In this document: piece after piece, positions 1-13,496 of the stretch | How positions within the stretch are numbered: position 1 is the first letter of the stretch | How the letters are laid out: every line of letters starts with the position of its first letter | NCBI GenBank assembly: GCA_028554795.2 | Contig: CM068835.1 | Coordinates: forward strand, 34,814,901-34,878,900 | Direction: 5' to 3' | Length of the DNA stretch: 64,000 nt | Origin: Sinohyriopsis cumingii | Lineage: Eukaryota; Mollusca; Bivalvia; Unionida; Unionidae | Made by a program: the position numbers and the translations under genes | Notes under the pieces: generated by a model | What the model was told of the DNA's origin: nothing | Databases searched by the model: none | The model's input: only the letters and a program-made list of their open reading frames with translations

Positions 1-155
1 GTGCTGGTTTTATCAGTAATTTTAGCACAATGTTGGCTCTATCATGCAGAGAAAATAGAAGCTATACACGTTTCTCAAGGACACGCTGAGGTAACAGGCC
101 TGGGCGGGTATCGAACCCGCTCTTCTTGGACCACTAGTTGCGCTACTTGGTTGAC
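1..155 (-). mobile_element. SINE family C fragment
   Basis: Minus strand: a B-box-like CGGGTTCGATACCCGC, then GTGTCCTTGAGAAA and CATGATAGAGCCAACATTGT. The same order occurs at 27685-27862. It is cut by the window start. Confidence 0.7.
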
Positions 156-1576
156 TGTGAAGTGTGTACGTTACAGAGCGGTGAGTATTTAAGAGAGGTG
201 ATGGTGGGGTTGATAAAATTGCAAAATGATGTTGCATATGAAAATCCACCGCCTCCAAAATGTCTGCGGTCAGCTACGACTGTATGGCTCCAGATATCTA
301 ACTATACACTATCCAAATCCGTGCTTGCACACACGCTCAGTCGATAACGTTTTATCTGTAATCGGAAAGAATACTGTCGTTGACTAAGTTCAGTGTAGCA
401 TCATTACAATTGTGTGGCTAGTGTACGAAGTGTACGGTTTGATGAGACTTCCATTCCTGTATACATGGTGGCTCATCTGGCCATTATTTTGCTTGCCATT
501 GTTTCATGAGACTCAGTTTGTATGCACTTTTCACAAGGCCATCTTCTCTCTGTCGTCATCGCTCTGACCTTTTAGGTTGAATAATTTAATATTTTTGGAC
601 AAGTGGGTGGGTGTTCGTAAGTTTTGGGATGTTTAAGTTATCACGTAATGTTTTCTATCTTCTTTTTATGTGGTCAGATTTATGCACTCAGGTAAGCTTA
701 TTTGTTTATTCAAGATATTTTAACGGAAATAAGACTCAATCAATCATCGTTGAGCCGAGAAATACAATTACTATAGCGCAGAGCGAATTTAGTCAGTTAC
801 TACTATTGTCATTCCTAATCATTGTGATAATTGGTTTTCGCTGTCAATCTGACTGCGCTTCAGTATATGTGAGCATCTGAATTATTTTTTATCAGCTATC
901 GATAATAGCGAAGTTACATATTCTGATAATGCCTGTTTATTTTGTAGGTGAATAGCCTCCTTTCATGTACAGCTTCCTCGTCTTATTGATTTTCCGCTGG
1001 TACTGACCTTATACACAAATATTGTTCAACTTTTATATTTCTATTTTATTATGCTGGTAGAAATATGTGTACATTATAGTACTATTACATACATACATAC
1101 ATACATAAATGTGAAATCACCAAACTCTGCTCGGGTAAAAAAAAAAAAAAAACGTGTTTGATCTCCACTATGAGCTGCTTTATAAATGACCACTCTCTAT
1201 ATAATTTGCATCGATTATTCCTGCGCTACATGGCGATGTTTTATGTAACCCAATGGTAACATTTTAATAGCTCTGTTTGATGTATTGATGATGTTTAAAT
1301 AGCATGATAGTGTTTCAGTAGTAAGATATGAATGAAGCCTTGACACCATTGCAGAAAATGCAAATAGTCAAGGAAGCAGCCTCGCAGTTAATGGTTTTCT
1401 TGTTTTCATACAGTAGTAGCGTAAGTTGTCAAGCGATCACATTCAAATATTAGCTGTGTTTCAGTAGTATGTGATATCTGAGGTCTATATGGAACAGTAA
1501 TTGTATTTATTCAGTGAACCGTTTTATTTTATTATTTGGCTTGAGAGACAGTTGATATTTAGAAGACATTTAGCAG
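156..1576. other. non-coding, no gene seen
   Basis: AT-rich unique-looking sequence. The only items noted are the ACAT microsatellite and a poly-A run. Confidence 0.6.
1086..1107. repeat. (ACAT)n microsatellite
   Basis: About five ACAT units; a poly-A run follows at 1137-1151. Confidence 0.9.
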
Positions 1577-1678
1577 GAAGTCTCGTAGTCGTCCACATGA
1601 CCTACTAGTGACGTAGACCGAGCTACATGAAGTCTCGTAGTCGTCCACATGACCTACTAGTGACGTAGACTAGCTACT
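1577..1678. repeat. 52-bp direct duplication
   Basis: Two nearly identical units starting GAAGTCTCGTAGTCGTCCAC, at 1577 and 1629. Confidence 0.9.
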
Positions 1679-2635
1679 GGAAGAGGCAACCCACTTCGCG
1701 GAGTATGATGAACATAATCTCCTTGGGTTTTCTGTCGCAAAAACATTTATATTTATTCAAAATGTGCTATAACGTCTAATCAAATGTAATTGTGTGTATT
1801 TGAACTAACTTGCATTCAGCTCTTTTCACTATCTATCTATCTACTTTCTAGCTACCTTTATCCAACCATGTCTTCTTTGTCTTTCGTTATACACACCGAG
1901 TCATTGTGATACTTGGTTTTCGCTATCTATCTGTTATATGCTCACACTTAGTTGGCAACGACGCCGGAACCTATGTGGTAGCCCGAGGTTTGGTTTAAAC
2001 ACGCACTGTCGCTCCTTACTTTGTCTGCTATGTAGAATACTTCTTTTCCATTTAATTTTCAGAATTATGTATAAAGCTTCTACTTTTTATCCCTCCACCC
2101 CCATCCTCTTGGAATTTTTTTTTTCTCTTTTTTTTTTTTCTTTTTCTTCCCTGACAATTTACTTCTTTGCTCAGTCAGAAAACAACCCACAATTACATCA
2201 TTGCTACACTGGAACTTGGTACACTTAAGGAGACCCAGTCTGACTGGAAATGGACAGAAAGACATTTACCATTTCTTGCAAGGAGAAACGCTACACATGG
2301 GGTGACATAACGCCGCAACAGTCTTGGCATGCAAATAAAAGGAAAACAAATTGTACGAATCAATAAATAAAGCAAATGTTTTTTATACTCTTTGATTCAT
2401 TGGAAATACCAATCTCTGATTAATATATAAAAATAGATTATTTTGGAATCAAGCCATCCAAATGCATTGTTTATCATGTCTGGCGAAGTTTAATCAAAGC
2501 TGATTTAATAAATCTGTTCAGTGAATTGTATGAGATTTCTTTGCAATAGAAGATAGTAGATATACTATATTTAAAGGTGAAAGTATCGATGCAGCTATAA
2601 CTAAATAGCAGTCAAGTTAACTTGGCTAATGGGTC

Positions 2636-2664
2636 CTCTCTCTCTCTCTTTCTCTCTCTCTCTC
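2636..2664. repeat. (CT)n microsatellite before SINE B copy 1
   Basis: A CT run with one CTTT interruption, immediately 5' of the SINE head. Confidence 0.9.
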
Positions 2665-2985
2665 CAGTGGCTTAAGTGGTTAGAGCGTCCGCCACGGATG
2701 AGGAAGGTCGTGGGTTCGAACCCCAGCTGAGTCATTTCAAAGACTTTTAAAAATGGTATTAACAGCTGCCGCTCTCGGCGTTCAGCATTAAAAGGTTGAT
2801 GTTAGGACTGGTCGGCCTTGAGTCGGGATAAAGCTACTGGGTGACATGATGCTTCATGTTTGCGGCATGCTGTCCTAGTGATAAACGTATATATTGAACC
2901 AGAAGGCTAAGGCTCACGGTCACGAGGGAAGGAATAAGGTGTGGATTAATAGTCCTTGCAGGTGCTGCTGCCCATTTCAAGTCAC
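2665..2985 (+). mobile_element. SINE family B, copy 1
   Basis: tRNA-like head with AGTGGTTAGAGC (A box) and GTGGGTTCGAACCCC (B box), then a core with TGTTAGGACTGGTCGGCCTT and GCGGCATGCTGTCC. It follows a (CT)n run. The 3' boundary is uncertain because the tail differs from the other copies. Confidence 0.85.
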
Positions 2986-3057
2986 ACACACAAATACTTA
3001 CTTACACACAAGCACAAGTGTGCGCTTCAAACAATTTCAATACAATTATTGAAGCAA

Positions 3058-3303
3058 TTGTTGTTGTTGGGTTTAACACCATTTTTCAGCACACGATAGG
3101 CTATGCATGGCGGCCAGTATTAATGGTGGAGGAAGAACCTTGGAAAACCCCGGGAAGAACCACCGACCCACGAGAAGCTACTGGCATGCTTCCTCACATA
3201 CCCACATTGGCCGAATCCTAGACTCGAACCTACGCAGACAGAGGTGAAATGGCAGTGATCCGTAACGGAGAGAGCTTTGGACCACTCGGCCACTCGGGGC
3301 CCC
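3058..3303 (-). mobile_element. SINE family A, copy 1
   Basis: tRNA-headed SINE on the minus strand. The 5' end is GGGGCCCCGAGTGGCCGAG, with A-box-like and B-box-like (GGTTCGAGTC) promoter parts. The 3' end is GTTTAACCC-(AAC)n-like. A perfect 12-bp target-site duplication, TTATTGAAGCAA, flanks it at 3046-3057 and 3304-3315. Confidence 0.93.
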
Positions 3304-3762
3304 TTATTGAAGCAAAATAATCTAAATGTAGATTTGTATATAAAAAAAATCATCATTCGATATTTTGTATTGTACAAAAAAAAGGTTCATTTAAAAAAAG
3401 AAAATTTTAAATGCGCTTTAAAAATGCACTCGCACTTCAGAATGTTTGTATTGTTTTTGTTTTGTTTCTTAGTCGTTTCTTTTTGTTGTTGTTTTATTTT
3501 TTCCGTGTTCTAGTGGGTACATCCTCACTGTTAGATCAAATGGTTGAAATCGAACCCGAACTTCACCGTCCATATATCATGAACATCATTCATCCTCATA
3601 ATTTACGGATGTTAATAACTGAAATACTGTCGACTGACGTTAACCCCAAATCCACCCACCCAGTCATTTCATTGGCTCCGATTCAGTAATGCCATACATC
3701 ACACGATATTTGATTTAAACATAGTCATGTGCGAGTTACATCCATTACCTTTGAAAGCAATG

Positions 3763-3765
<3 letters not shown>

Positions 3766-3849
<84 letters not shown>
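3766..3849. repeat. (TA)n microsatellite
   Basis: An uninterrupted TA dinucleotide run of about 84 bp. Confidence 0.98.
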
Positions 3850-3852
<3 letters not shown>

Positions 3853-3997
3853 GAGGTATGCCGAAATATGTTAAAAGTAGGTTCATGTGACGGATATGTT
3901 TCTTGAACGGAACGGAACGTTGCTTTACAGTTCCAATAGGCATAATATATTTTTTATTCGTTTCGTTAAAGAATAATATTTCAACTCTACCCGATTT

Positions 3998-4318
3998 CGA
4001 CCGCTCGGTTGGCCTAGTGGTTAGAGCTTCCGCCTCGGATGCGGGAGGTCGTGGGCTCGATCCCCGACCGAGTCATACCAGAGACTTACACAAATGGTAC
4101 TAACTGCTGCCTCACGTAGTGCTCAACACAAGAGGTTTGTGTTAGGACTGGCCGGCCTAGTGTCAGGATAATGTGACTGGATGGGACATCATGCTACATG
4201 TCTGCGGCATGATGCCCCAGTGCTAGACATCACTATAAACTTCCACATTGCAGACATTGTAGCAATATGACTGAAAAATTGTTAAAGCTACGTTAAAAAT
4301 CCTGATCACACGCACACT
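3998..4318 (+). mobile_element. SINE family B, copy 2
   Basis: Full-length-looking copy: head CTAGTGGTTAGAGC, B box GGGCTCGATCCCC, core TGTTAGGACTGGCCGGCCTA and CTGCGGCATGATGCC, and 3' tail ATATGACTGAAAAATTG ... AAAAATCCTGATCACACGCAC. The tail is shared with the copy at 29653-29977. Confidence 0.88.
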
Positions 4319-4939
4319 TTCGAATTAGACCCGTAGCATGATGAAGTTGCAAGCGAAAAGTCGCCTATATCCGGGCCGTTTCTATTTCTTCTGGTAACAA
4401 CAAGATGTGTATATTTATGTAAACATGCAGTGATTTTTATTACATCAAGGTTAATTGCAAAACTAACAAATCATCAAAATAATTGGTTTGAAACGCACTA
4501 TTATTTTTTCCTGTCAAACTTTATGTAACAGTTGCGTATCTGCGGACAGGCAGCTACGCTCCTGTATTCAGTTATAACTTGTGCAATGGTAACTTTCATC
4601 ACTGGTGTATTGACTTTATTTCCATGCTTGCAACGTGTAAATTCCCTGCAGATCGCTATTTATAAATTTTACCTCTTTCTGCACTAAACCAGATATGATA
4701 AATGGTGCTTTTCCTGGCTTAGTTCCAAAACAACGCACATTTAATGGTTAGTCAGAGAACGGTCTTTCCAGCAAAACTGAAACTAGACATCGTGATCACT
4801 CGCTTTACTAATTGACCTGAATATGTAAAAGAGAGTTCGTACTACAAAAAATTGTAGAACATTTTCAAGTCGAGCAGTGGCGTCTTCTAATAAACTACAA
4901 GCTAGTGCGATTAGGCAGAGAATAGTTGGAGGATTTAAA

Positions 4940-5057
4940 TTTGCCCGCAGTAATTTAACCAGCAAAGTCCTGGAAATTTCAACTTCGACAACATGTATTT
5001 TGCCCGCAGTAATTTAACCAGCAAAGTCCTGGAAAATTCAACTTCGACAAAATGTAT
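4940..5057. repeat. 59-bp direct duplication
   Basis: Two units starting TTTGCCCGCAGTAATTTAAC, at 4940 and 4999, differing at a few positions. Confidence 0.9.
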
Positions 5058-5379
5058 TTGAATTCCCTTGAAACATTAGTGCCATGCTTTTCGAGAGCAC
5101 ATGCGGTGAATCTCCTATAGGCTTTAGACATATGACATACAAAAAAGCATTCAACGTCAGATATTACAATAAATGACATTAGCTTTGACCAAGTTTGGAG
5201 AGGATAATTACAAAACCAATATTCGACAGCGTTGAACATACTGCGTTGCACATATATAGGTATCAGCCACATAGAGAAAATTCAATTATGCCTTGCTTTT
5301 CTTTGTTTGTTGTGTTCTAATGGCATTTTTATCACATTTATTATTGTCTATATCATACAGTGGAATTGGGAGAAAAGTG

Positions 5380-7090
5380 CCTTTCACTGCTTCTCTCAAG
5401 GACTTGCGGAGGCAGCCATAGAATCTGTGTTAAATACACGAAATGATTATGTAGGCGGACCATCAATGCCCAATCTGGATACAGAAATAGAACGGACAGC
5501 TGATTTAGAAATTAAGAATGAATTTGACATCTCTGTAAATATGGATGAAATATTGCAAGGGATAGCGACCGGTATGGAGGCAAACTACATTAAACCTGTA
5601 ACGGTGTATGAAACGGATATATCAATAAACGTTGATATGTTGATGATATTCGCTTGAAACGACCCGAAAAAAACTTCAAGAAAGAACAACACTGCTGCTT
5701 AAATAAAAACGTTTCCAAATTTATTTCAAGACGTGTGTGTGTTTATGGTGGTTCAGTCACTTCAGTAGACGAGAAAGGTATCAGAGCACAAATGACACTA
5801 TTAAAGGGAATACAACTCAATAGATATAATGCCAGAAGAGGGATCAGTTGTTAAATTTTAAAAATGATAAGCATATATTAAAAGTTTTTTATATCTTTTC
5901 TAGTGATTTTCAAAGTATCATCACTGAGAAAAATTGTAATAGTTTCCCATCAAACAAATATATCATGGAGAGTGCAAATAGCTACATACATAACAATAGG
6001 GCCTTGCATGTACCTCAAGTCAATTCCTAGATGTTACAGACCAATCGTTTACAGAGGAACCGATTGCCTTTGGATGTATTGGGAGTAATTGGACAGGACA
6101 GCCGAAATAATATACAACCAATTAGGGATGAAACTAAAACCAATGGTGTTCACAGGGGAGTATGTAAAACCATTTGACACAAAAATCCATTTCATACCTC
6201 TGAGAACAAATATTCAACGATAAAAGTTATAGACGGTGTTGTTCCTGCGGGACAAAGCATGTCACGTATATACAACGGAGCTAACATAAAGGTCACTTGA
6301 CTGGAGTGATAATAGATGATGTCGATAACGATTATAATTAGAAATACAAATTTAACAAAATCATCCCTTTGTTCATGCACATCTTGTCTGATAATAAAAG
6401 TGATCTATTTATGAGAACGTTTCTAAAACAAAATGATCCGGATGAAGAGATAAAAAAAATATTACCGAATGACGATGAAACATATATTTCATTCAGTACG
6501 GAATTTATAGTTTCATGAAGGATGGATAGAAATAACTGAAAAGCAGAATCAGCTTTACAGATATTTTTTGGTTCACATCCCAGTCTCTAGAACAGTTGAT
6601 TAAATATGTAAGGAATGACAAAATAAAATATTTAGGATCCATAACATCTAAATAGCTGACGAAAAAAACATCTGCACATACGAATAGATAGATAGTTTTA
6701 TACATTAGATGAAACAGCTGTACTGTTCAAAGAAATATCATATTAAAAATCTAAATGATTAAAAACAACGCAGAAAGGCCAAGTTAAAAGTTTTTCACTA
6801 TATACCAAGACGCCAAAGACCCATTAAATGCATACGATTGCGACATGATTAAATGCATGTCGGTAAAAGAGATGGACAGATTTGAACAAATTATCTTCAT
6901 ATCTTTCCTTCATAACCTCAGTGCTCAACTCTACTAGGATATAATTTCTTTTCCAACTCATGTAGATGGAGCTGATCTCTCGCCAAGCTGTATTTCCGTC
7001 CTTTGTTCACGACTTTGAATTATGTCAAAACATGATGGTTCGCTACGTGGTAGATACAAGAACCCGTTCGTATAGTATTTTGCACAACTT
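5380..7090 (+). pseudogene. decayed coding-like region, family not recognised
   Basis: Plus-strand segments in changing frames look protein-like and are separated by stops. 5232-5657 holds an open frame whose later part reads GLAEAAIESVLNTRNDY and VNMDEILQGIATGMEANY. 5654-5854 includes SVTSVDEKGIRAQMTLLKG. About 6214-6297 reads STIKVIDGVVPAGQSMSRIY. 6800-6930 reads DAKDPLNAYDCDMIKCMSVK. About 6970-7130 reads VFPSFVHDFELCQNMMVRYV. If real, this is one broken reading frame of about 1.7 kb with frameshifts. It could come from a mobile or viral element or a lost host gene; I cannot assign it. It could also be chance. Confidence 0.35.
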
Positions 7091-7099
7091 TGTACTGTT

Positions 7100-9270
7100 A
7101 TATCTACTTGTTGTAAATTGACCCTAGTGATTTAAACATGTAGGAGTCCGGAATTTGTCGTAGATTTTATGTTAAATGTTTGTTCTGTATACGCAAATTG
7201 TTTTGTTTTTTTTTTTGTTTTTTTTTTTTTTGTTTTTTTTCTCGCTGACGACGAGGTTGTTTAGCCAGAGACGTTGGGAAACCGTTTTGAAGTTTGCGCC
7301 GTTATCAGTTTATGTGTCTATACATGCCTTATTCTCAAGATTTTCAAATGAGGCAATTGTTTCCAGAGGATACCAAGTATTTCTCTGACGAATAAGAAAA
7401 ACACAGAATTTTGTAATGGTTATATTAACAACTTTTACACGAGCAATCGTTGTATATGGCTTGATTGAAGACACGTGATTATTGATTGTATGGTAAAATT
7501 AGCCACAGTGTATCCATTTTCAAATCTTTGTAAAAGAAAAAGTTGATCTTCCCAAAATTTATATTTATGTTGTTTCAGATAGTTGTATAAACATTCAAAC
7601 AATCAGTATAAATCATTTCTTTACATTGAAAAATTTGGTATGAACTTGACTTTTCATTTGTAAATAAATCGAAACTCAATTCTCTACCTTTACACTGTCA
7701 CGTGTAATAGTGTTGATTTTCTTTTTAACCTATCCCTTTCCTCTGCATTAATACTAGATTACCTGCTTTTCATTAATGCAACATTTGCCTCCTCTCTTTT
7801 GTGTTTCGTTTTTCCATTTCCACTATAAGTTTTCTGTTACATTTACAACATTTTAAACTGATTATAGCATTCGTATTTCAAATTTAATTCCAATTACTAT
7901 CAAATGAAAAGGTCTTTGAAAAATTAATATTCCAAATATGTATTTCAACGAAGTTTGAAAGGTATTGTGGCTTTTACTTCATATACATCATGTAAACTTC
8001 TTCACAAACTTTCTCACACATCATGTGACTTGGGTTAATGTTGTTGTTATCCTTTGTGATTAATGGTTTTATGAATGTCTTAATGCTGAACATGGTTAAT
8101 GGTTTGTCCAGTAAAAATGCCTATTTCACTGACTGGCTATCTCAATCGCTGCCATCTACGACGTCGGCCATTTAGAATGGTATAAAAACATGCAGTAAAT
8201 AATGTACATTTGCTTTTTTTTAAGTGTTATGAACAATCTAACAAGATACCCATCTACAGCTGCAACTGTTATTTTCACCCATTTGCGACCTATCATCAAT
8301 ACTTTCCAACGTACAATGATTTCAGATTTAGGCCACAATTTGTCATTCCTATCGTCGATCCGTGGATGAATTCGATACTGAGCAAGATCACTCATATTCA
8401 TCTCCATCTGATAGGCTGAGCTTATTATCACTCTGCAGGCATTGTTTCTCAACAGATTTTGATACAACTTGGAACACCGGCTTATGCACTCCATTTCTTA
8501 CCCAAGGTCAATAATTAGCAAGATTAATCAGGTGATATTGCATTAGATTAGATGAACTTGTTAACATTCTAGAGTGTGTATTGACTGTATTTTTGAGCCC
8601 ATTTTGTGGAAACGTGGGATGGCCATCAAGTTGTATTATGAGAAAAATCTGCAAAGATCACAGAATTTCAGAGCAGTCAGTAATAGTTCTTAAATCATAC
8701 GTAAATGAGGCATCTTTTTTGGTATAGGGTGGAGGTTAAAACACCTGTTCCTTCTCTCTAAATTAAAGTCAAGGAAATAGCCCTTGTAATGACTACTGAG
8801 AATCGCAGGTTTAGGGTCCAGAGTTCTTCACTTTGAAAACAGTGTGAAAACTAGTACAAATACATTTTATAATACCAGATCCATACAAAAGGTCATCAAA
8901 ACTGACAAAATTAGTAACACTGCACCTTAAAGACAGAAATGAACAATTTGCAATTGAAAGCTTAACAGAAGCTATGAAATTAAAATTATAAGTGAAATTG
9001 GACAGTTGCTAGCTAGCATAAACTATGTGCAATGTTGTAATTAAGGATAAGACTTTCTTCACACAATTAAAGATATGTGTTTGCATGTAATTGTGTTCTT
9101 TTTTCCTAATATTGGTTTTATTTGAATAAGAATATACTTCCTGAAATATGTAAAAACTTATTAAACATTAATTTCCAGAAAATGATTTCTAAACGAATGG
9201 TCACATTTGAAATTCAGAAGCAAATTTTGTTTGGTAAAACAGAGGTCAACAGTTTTTATTATATTAATGT
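7100..9270. other. non-coding, no gene seen
   Basis: AT-rich with poly-T at 7201-7240. A 112-codon minus-strand open frame (8156-8494) has no recognisable domain and overlaps a plus-strand frame. I do not call either. Confidence 0.55.
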
Positions 9271-9425
9271 AGCTCAGTAGTTAGCATACTGTATTCATGA
9301 CTAAAAAGTCGAAACCCTACCATCAGATTACCCTGACCTGGCAACCATAGTGTATCCATGGGCAAGGCATTGTACTCCAACTAACTTCTCATTAAATTAG
9401 TTGTGCTATAAACACCAAACAAAAC
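9271..9425 (+). mobile_element. SINE family C-like, old copy
   Basis: A degenerate tRNA-like head (GTAGCTCAGTAGTTAGCATA, then AGTCGAAACCCT) is followed by GTGTATCCATGGGCAAGGCA and a GTGCTATAAACACC end. The head resembles a tRNA but the stems do not pair, so it is not a tRNA gene. Confidence 0.6.
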
Positions 9426-10070
9426 TGCCATGTTACTGTGCCTGAATAATTTATTATTTATATATTATATATTGTTCATATGGCATTTCATATCTTTTTT
9501 TTTCTTTCTTGCTTTTAATTTTTGGCAACATTTTTTTTAAAATTACACATATAATTTTCTTCTGAAACTTTCTAATATAATTGCCATGAGTACAGAAACC
9601 ATTGAGGCCTAATACGAATCTGTGAACTGATGTAAATTTAAGTGTCAGACTTGCAACTCTGCTGAACACCAATTACCACTCATCTGTCAATTTAACTTTT
9701 TTAAATCCTGAATGACTTTGACCATGAGCAAGTGATTATACATATTAATTATGCTGTTATCAATGGAATTTTTTATGCAGACTGTAGTAAAATACATACA
9801 GTCAGCAGGATATAAATTTGAGATAGAGTCTGCATTGGTCGTGTTCTTATCAAGCCGCATACAACTACTTAGTGAAATGGACAAATGTTGTGTGAACCAT
9901 ATGAATGACATCAGTCCCACATTGGATCCAGGTTAAAAGGACTTTTACACTCCTACTACTTAATCAACTCCATACAGTATATGGGAGACAGGTTGCATGT
10001 GGTTGGCACACATGGTGTTATGGTGGTAAGATGCAGTTTATGAAAACTACCCTTCCTATTATTAAACACA

Positions 10071-10267
10071 TATAGGTACTTGCAAGTTAGGTCCAACTGT
10101 AAACAAAATAGACCCTGATCTGTCATCACATATTGCACCTGCAGAGCTGGGTCTGTGACATTTGTTAGTCGTAACAAGCCAAACATAGACCCAGATCTGC
10201 TGGCACATAATGTGATGGCAGATCTGGCTATGTACAGGTTGAAGATGGAAGAAACTTATAAGTAAAT
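10071..10267. mobile_element. foldback element family P, copy 1
   Basis: A near-palindromic element of about 195 bp. Each arm carries CTTATAAGT/GTCCAACTG-like ends and an inner module of two CAGATCTG-type boxes around CACATAATGTG. Copies occur at 20760, 35998 and 63354. No coding capacity. Confidence 0.75.
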
Positions 10268-12944
10268 TTATAGTTATTTTTTTCATGTGGCAGTTGATAA
10301 AAAATAAAACTATGCCATGATTTTCATCATTAAAAATCCAATGGTGCTGAAGAATTCAGAACTTATTGGCTTCTTGTACAATACGTAAAATAAGATAATA
10401 TGCTTGGATTTATTTCTTTTTAAGTTTGGTAAAGGCCAGTCTGTATGTCAAGCTAATACTCAATGAATAGTCAAACCTCTATCGTGTTAGGTTTGTGATA
10501 TTGACTCCAAGGTCAAAGATATGAGTGACTGCATCGTAGACTGAAATGTCTTTGCTCCATTAAGGAACATCTGTAATGGATACAGAAAATATAAACCATT
10601 GAAAAACTGTAACCATATGGGTGAATGATTGGTGCCGAATCAATTATTTTTGCTCAATTATGTGACATCTGAAAAATTAAAAGAATCCATATGGTGAATA
10701 AGAAAAATACACTGCTAGTGAAAATGGTGCGAACAATCCAATTTCCAATGCTTACATTTCAATGTTTTGACTACTGTTCATAACTGTTTCAACTTTTGCT
10801 GTATGTGAATGAAAATCTTAAACCAAAACCTTAAGCTAATTGACAATGCTGATGTTTCTGTCAGAAAAATGACATGAGCTTGAAATGTGGACAATATTAA
10901 CCCACGTACTTAGCTACTTCAAGCACACTTCATTTTCAAGTTAACACAGTATGTATAAGGTTTAGTGGCCACCTATCGAAAGTCAACAGTTTGCTTTGAA
11001 ATATCCAGTTTCTTCCAAAGCACACATCACACAAAGATCTCAGCCATCAAGAAACTAAGGACCCCAACTTATGCAGATCTATCATTAAATAATGCAATAC
11101 AAGCTGAAGAACTTATACAATGAACATGAAACCAATGAAACTGAAATTAAGTTGCAAAATATGGCATGAAAATACTGATGCCATGTAACCGCAAGAAAAC
11201 TTAATAATATAATTAAAATAATAATATAATAATTTTGTTTGCACTAACTTGGAAGTTTCCAAAAGCAACAGAGCATATATGGTCCTACACACACATGTGC
11301 CAAAGACACATGTACACAAGGCAAGTGATTTTAAAAAATGGACAATTTTCTACTTTAATTAATCTCCCCTTACAATACATATTGAATGGGAAAAACAGTA
11401 AATATCAAATATATTTTAAATTATAAGAAAACACTGGCTTTCATCAGCTATCTTTATTTCACAAACTTGATTGCAAAGCTCTCTTGGAATGGAAAATACA
11501 AATGGTACATCATAATGATATGGTTGCCCTGGGTTACACATTAGTGATAGAAAAATTTGCACTATTCATGAAATCATCACATTAACTTAAACTCAGTAAG
11601 CTCTATTCACTGAAAAGGGCATCTGACCATGTTGTTCATTGTCTTTAGAAATTATTACAGGTCATAAACCTTTAGTGTAATCTCTTCAACAAAGACATAT
11701 CTGCTGCAACTTTAAAGAAACAATTTTGTCTATCATACAAATTTTGGTTTTCTTTTAATACATTTAAGAAAAAATTGTGAATTATCCAGAGAAAAGACCA
11801 GTGTAAAATCTTTCAATAATTGGTAAAAAATGAGTCTGCAACTACTGAGGAATTGTTACTGGATTTAACAAAAATGAAAACTCGGGTTCATGGGCCGTTG
11901 GCTTACAAAATGATCTGAATATGACCATTCCAAGTATTGCCTGCAAGATCAATTTCCCTATAGGGAACAAAAACCCTTGTGCTTTTTCTTGTCAATATAT
12001 AACTATTTTCTTTTTTTTTAAATCGGGTGAGGAAGATAAAAATGCTGATGCTGTAAATTTTGTTTAATTTAATGCCAAAAAAATTAAGAAATCTGAAATT
12101 AAATGAAAAAATTAATAAAGAAGCATACCTAAGGTACTGAAAACTCTTAGCTAAAATTTGGGCTTTTCACTCTCAGTTTTAGTAAATTTTACAATATTTT
12201 GAAGTTGGTCCATTTAGAATTTACTGAAAGTACATGAAGTTTCTTCCAATATCCGAGGAATACACTTCTTGGAAATGTAACTTTTACAGAAGAAACCTTT
12301 CAAAGCACAGCTTTATTTATCACAGTACAATATACATACAACTTCAAAAATTCAAAATAATGGATCTTTATGACGGTACTTTATTAAAGAGGGACAAGAA
12401 ATATGTTTCTATAAAATTGTCATTAGAAAATAACCAGAGTATCAAAATCGTTAACCTGTAAAATGGAATATAAGTTCACAATGCATCAATGAAATAAATT
12501 CATGTTACAATACTATGAATCAAGTTGAAAATAAGCACTATTTTTACAACTGTAATAAAGTTGATGGGAGAAAACAATTGCTGCAGATTAGAAAATGTAT
12601 TGCTTGATATTTTCGATAAAGGTAACTGAATTGGCACAACAATGAATGCATATTTAAATTTTCAATGTCTTAAATAGTACATTTAGTGTTAATGTGTATT
12701 TTTCCAAAAAAGTAACAAAATTTCAGAATTTTAATTATTTTATGAAAATAATAAAATCTCTGCAGACAATGTCCCAATTTAAAAGTTTGCCTTCTTTTTA
12801 ACAAGAATGTTTCCTTCAAGCCTTCATATTAAAGCAATCTATTTCAACAGCATACTATGAAATCCATCATGATTCCTTTCAACACATGAAAAGTTCCTTA
12901 TTCACTTAGAAGACAGTAATTCTATACTTTGCAGTGAAACTGAA
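10268..12944. other. non-coding, no gene seen
   Basis: AT-rich sequence with only short open frames and no repeat structure that I could recognise. Confidence 0.55.
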
Positions 12945-13335
12945 GTATAGTCCATTTGCTCCAGAAGTAGACCTTACAGTTTCAGGGAACCTAAAAATAA
13001 TTCATTTGCTCCAGAAGTAGACCTTACAGTTTCTGGGAACATAAAGAATAATTCATTTGATCCAGAAGTCGACCTTACAGTTTCAGGGAACCTAAAAAAT
13101 ACTTCATTTGATCCAGAAGTCGACCTTACAGTTTCAGGGAACATAAAGAATAATTCATTTGAACCAGACGATCTGACATTCTCAGTGAACCTAAAAAATA
13201 GTCCATTTGATCCAGAAGACCAGATATTTTCAGTAAAGCTAAACAGTCCATTTGATCCAGAAGTATACCTGAAATTTTCAGTGAGCCTAAAGAATAGTCC
13301 ATTTGATCTGGAGGTAGACCAGATATTTTCAGCAG
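12945..13335. repeat. 50-bp tandem array, about 8 units
   Basis: Units of 50-51 bp carrying TTCATTTGATCCAGAAGT and CCTTACAGTTTCAGGGAACC, progressively diverged towards the right. Non-coding. Confidence 0.88.
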
Positions 13336-13496
13336 AAAATCTGTTTTAGTAATCCAGAGATGACTATCAAGTCCTCTAAGGTGTATACAACTCCCACTAC
13401 AAAGAATTAGACTTTATTAGAAAAAGATTGCTTCTTGATCTTCTCTACTTTTATTGGTTTCCTATGACACCTTTCCCTGGAGTAAATTTGGCTCTT

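Noticed and set aside
3725..3943. Minus-strand IY-repeat protein
   Set aside because: Translation of the (TA)n microsatellite.
4005..4075. tRNA gene
   Set aside because: Head of SINE family B copy 2; the same body follows the head at the other two loci.
9271..9345. tRNA gene
   Set aside because: A- and B-box-like motifs are present but the stems do not pair, and the downstream sequence matches a SINE body.
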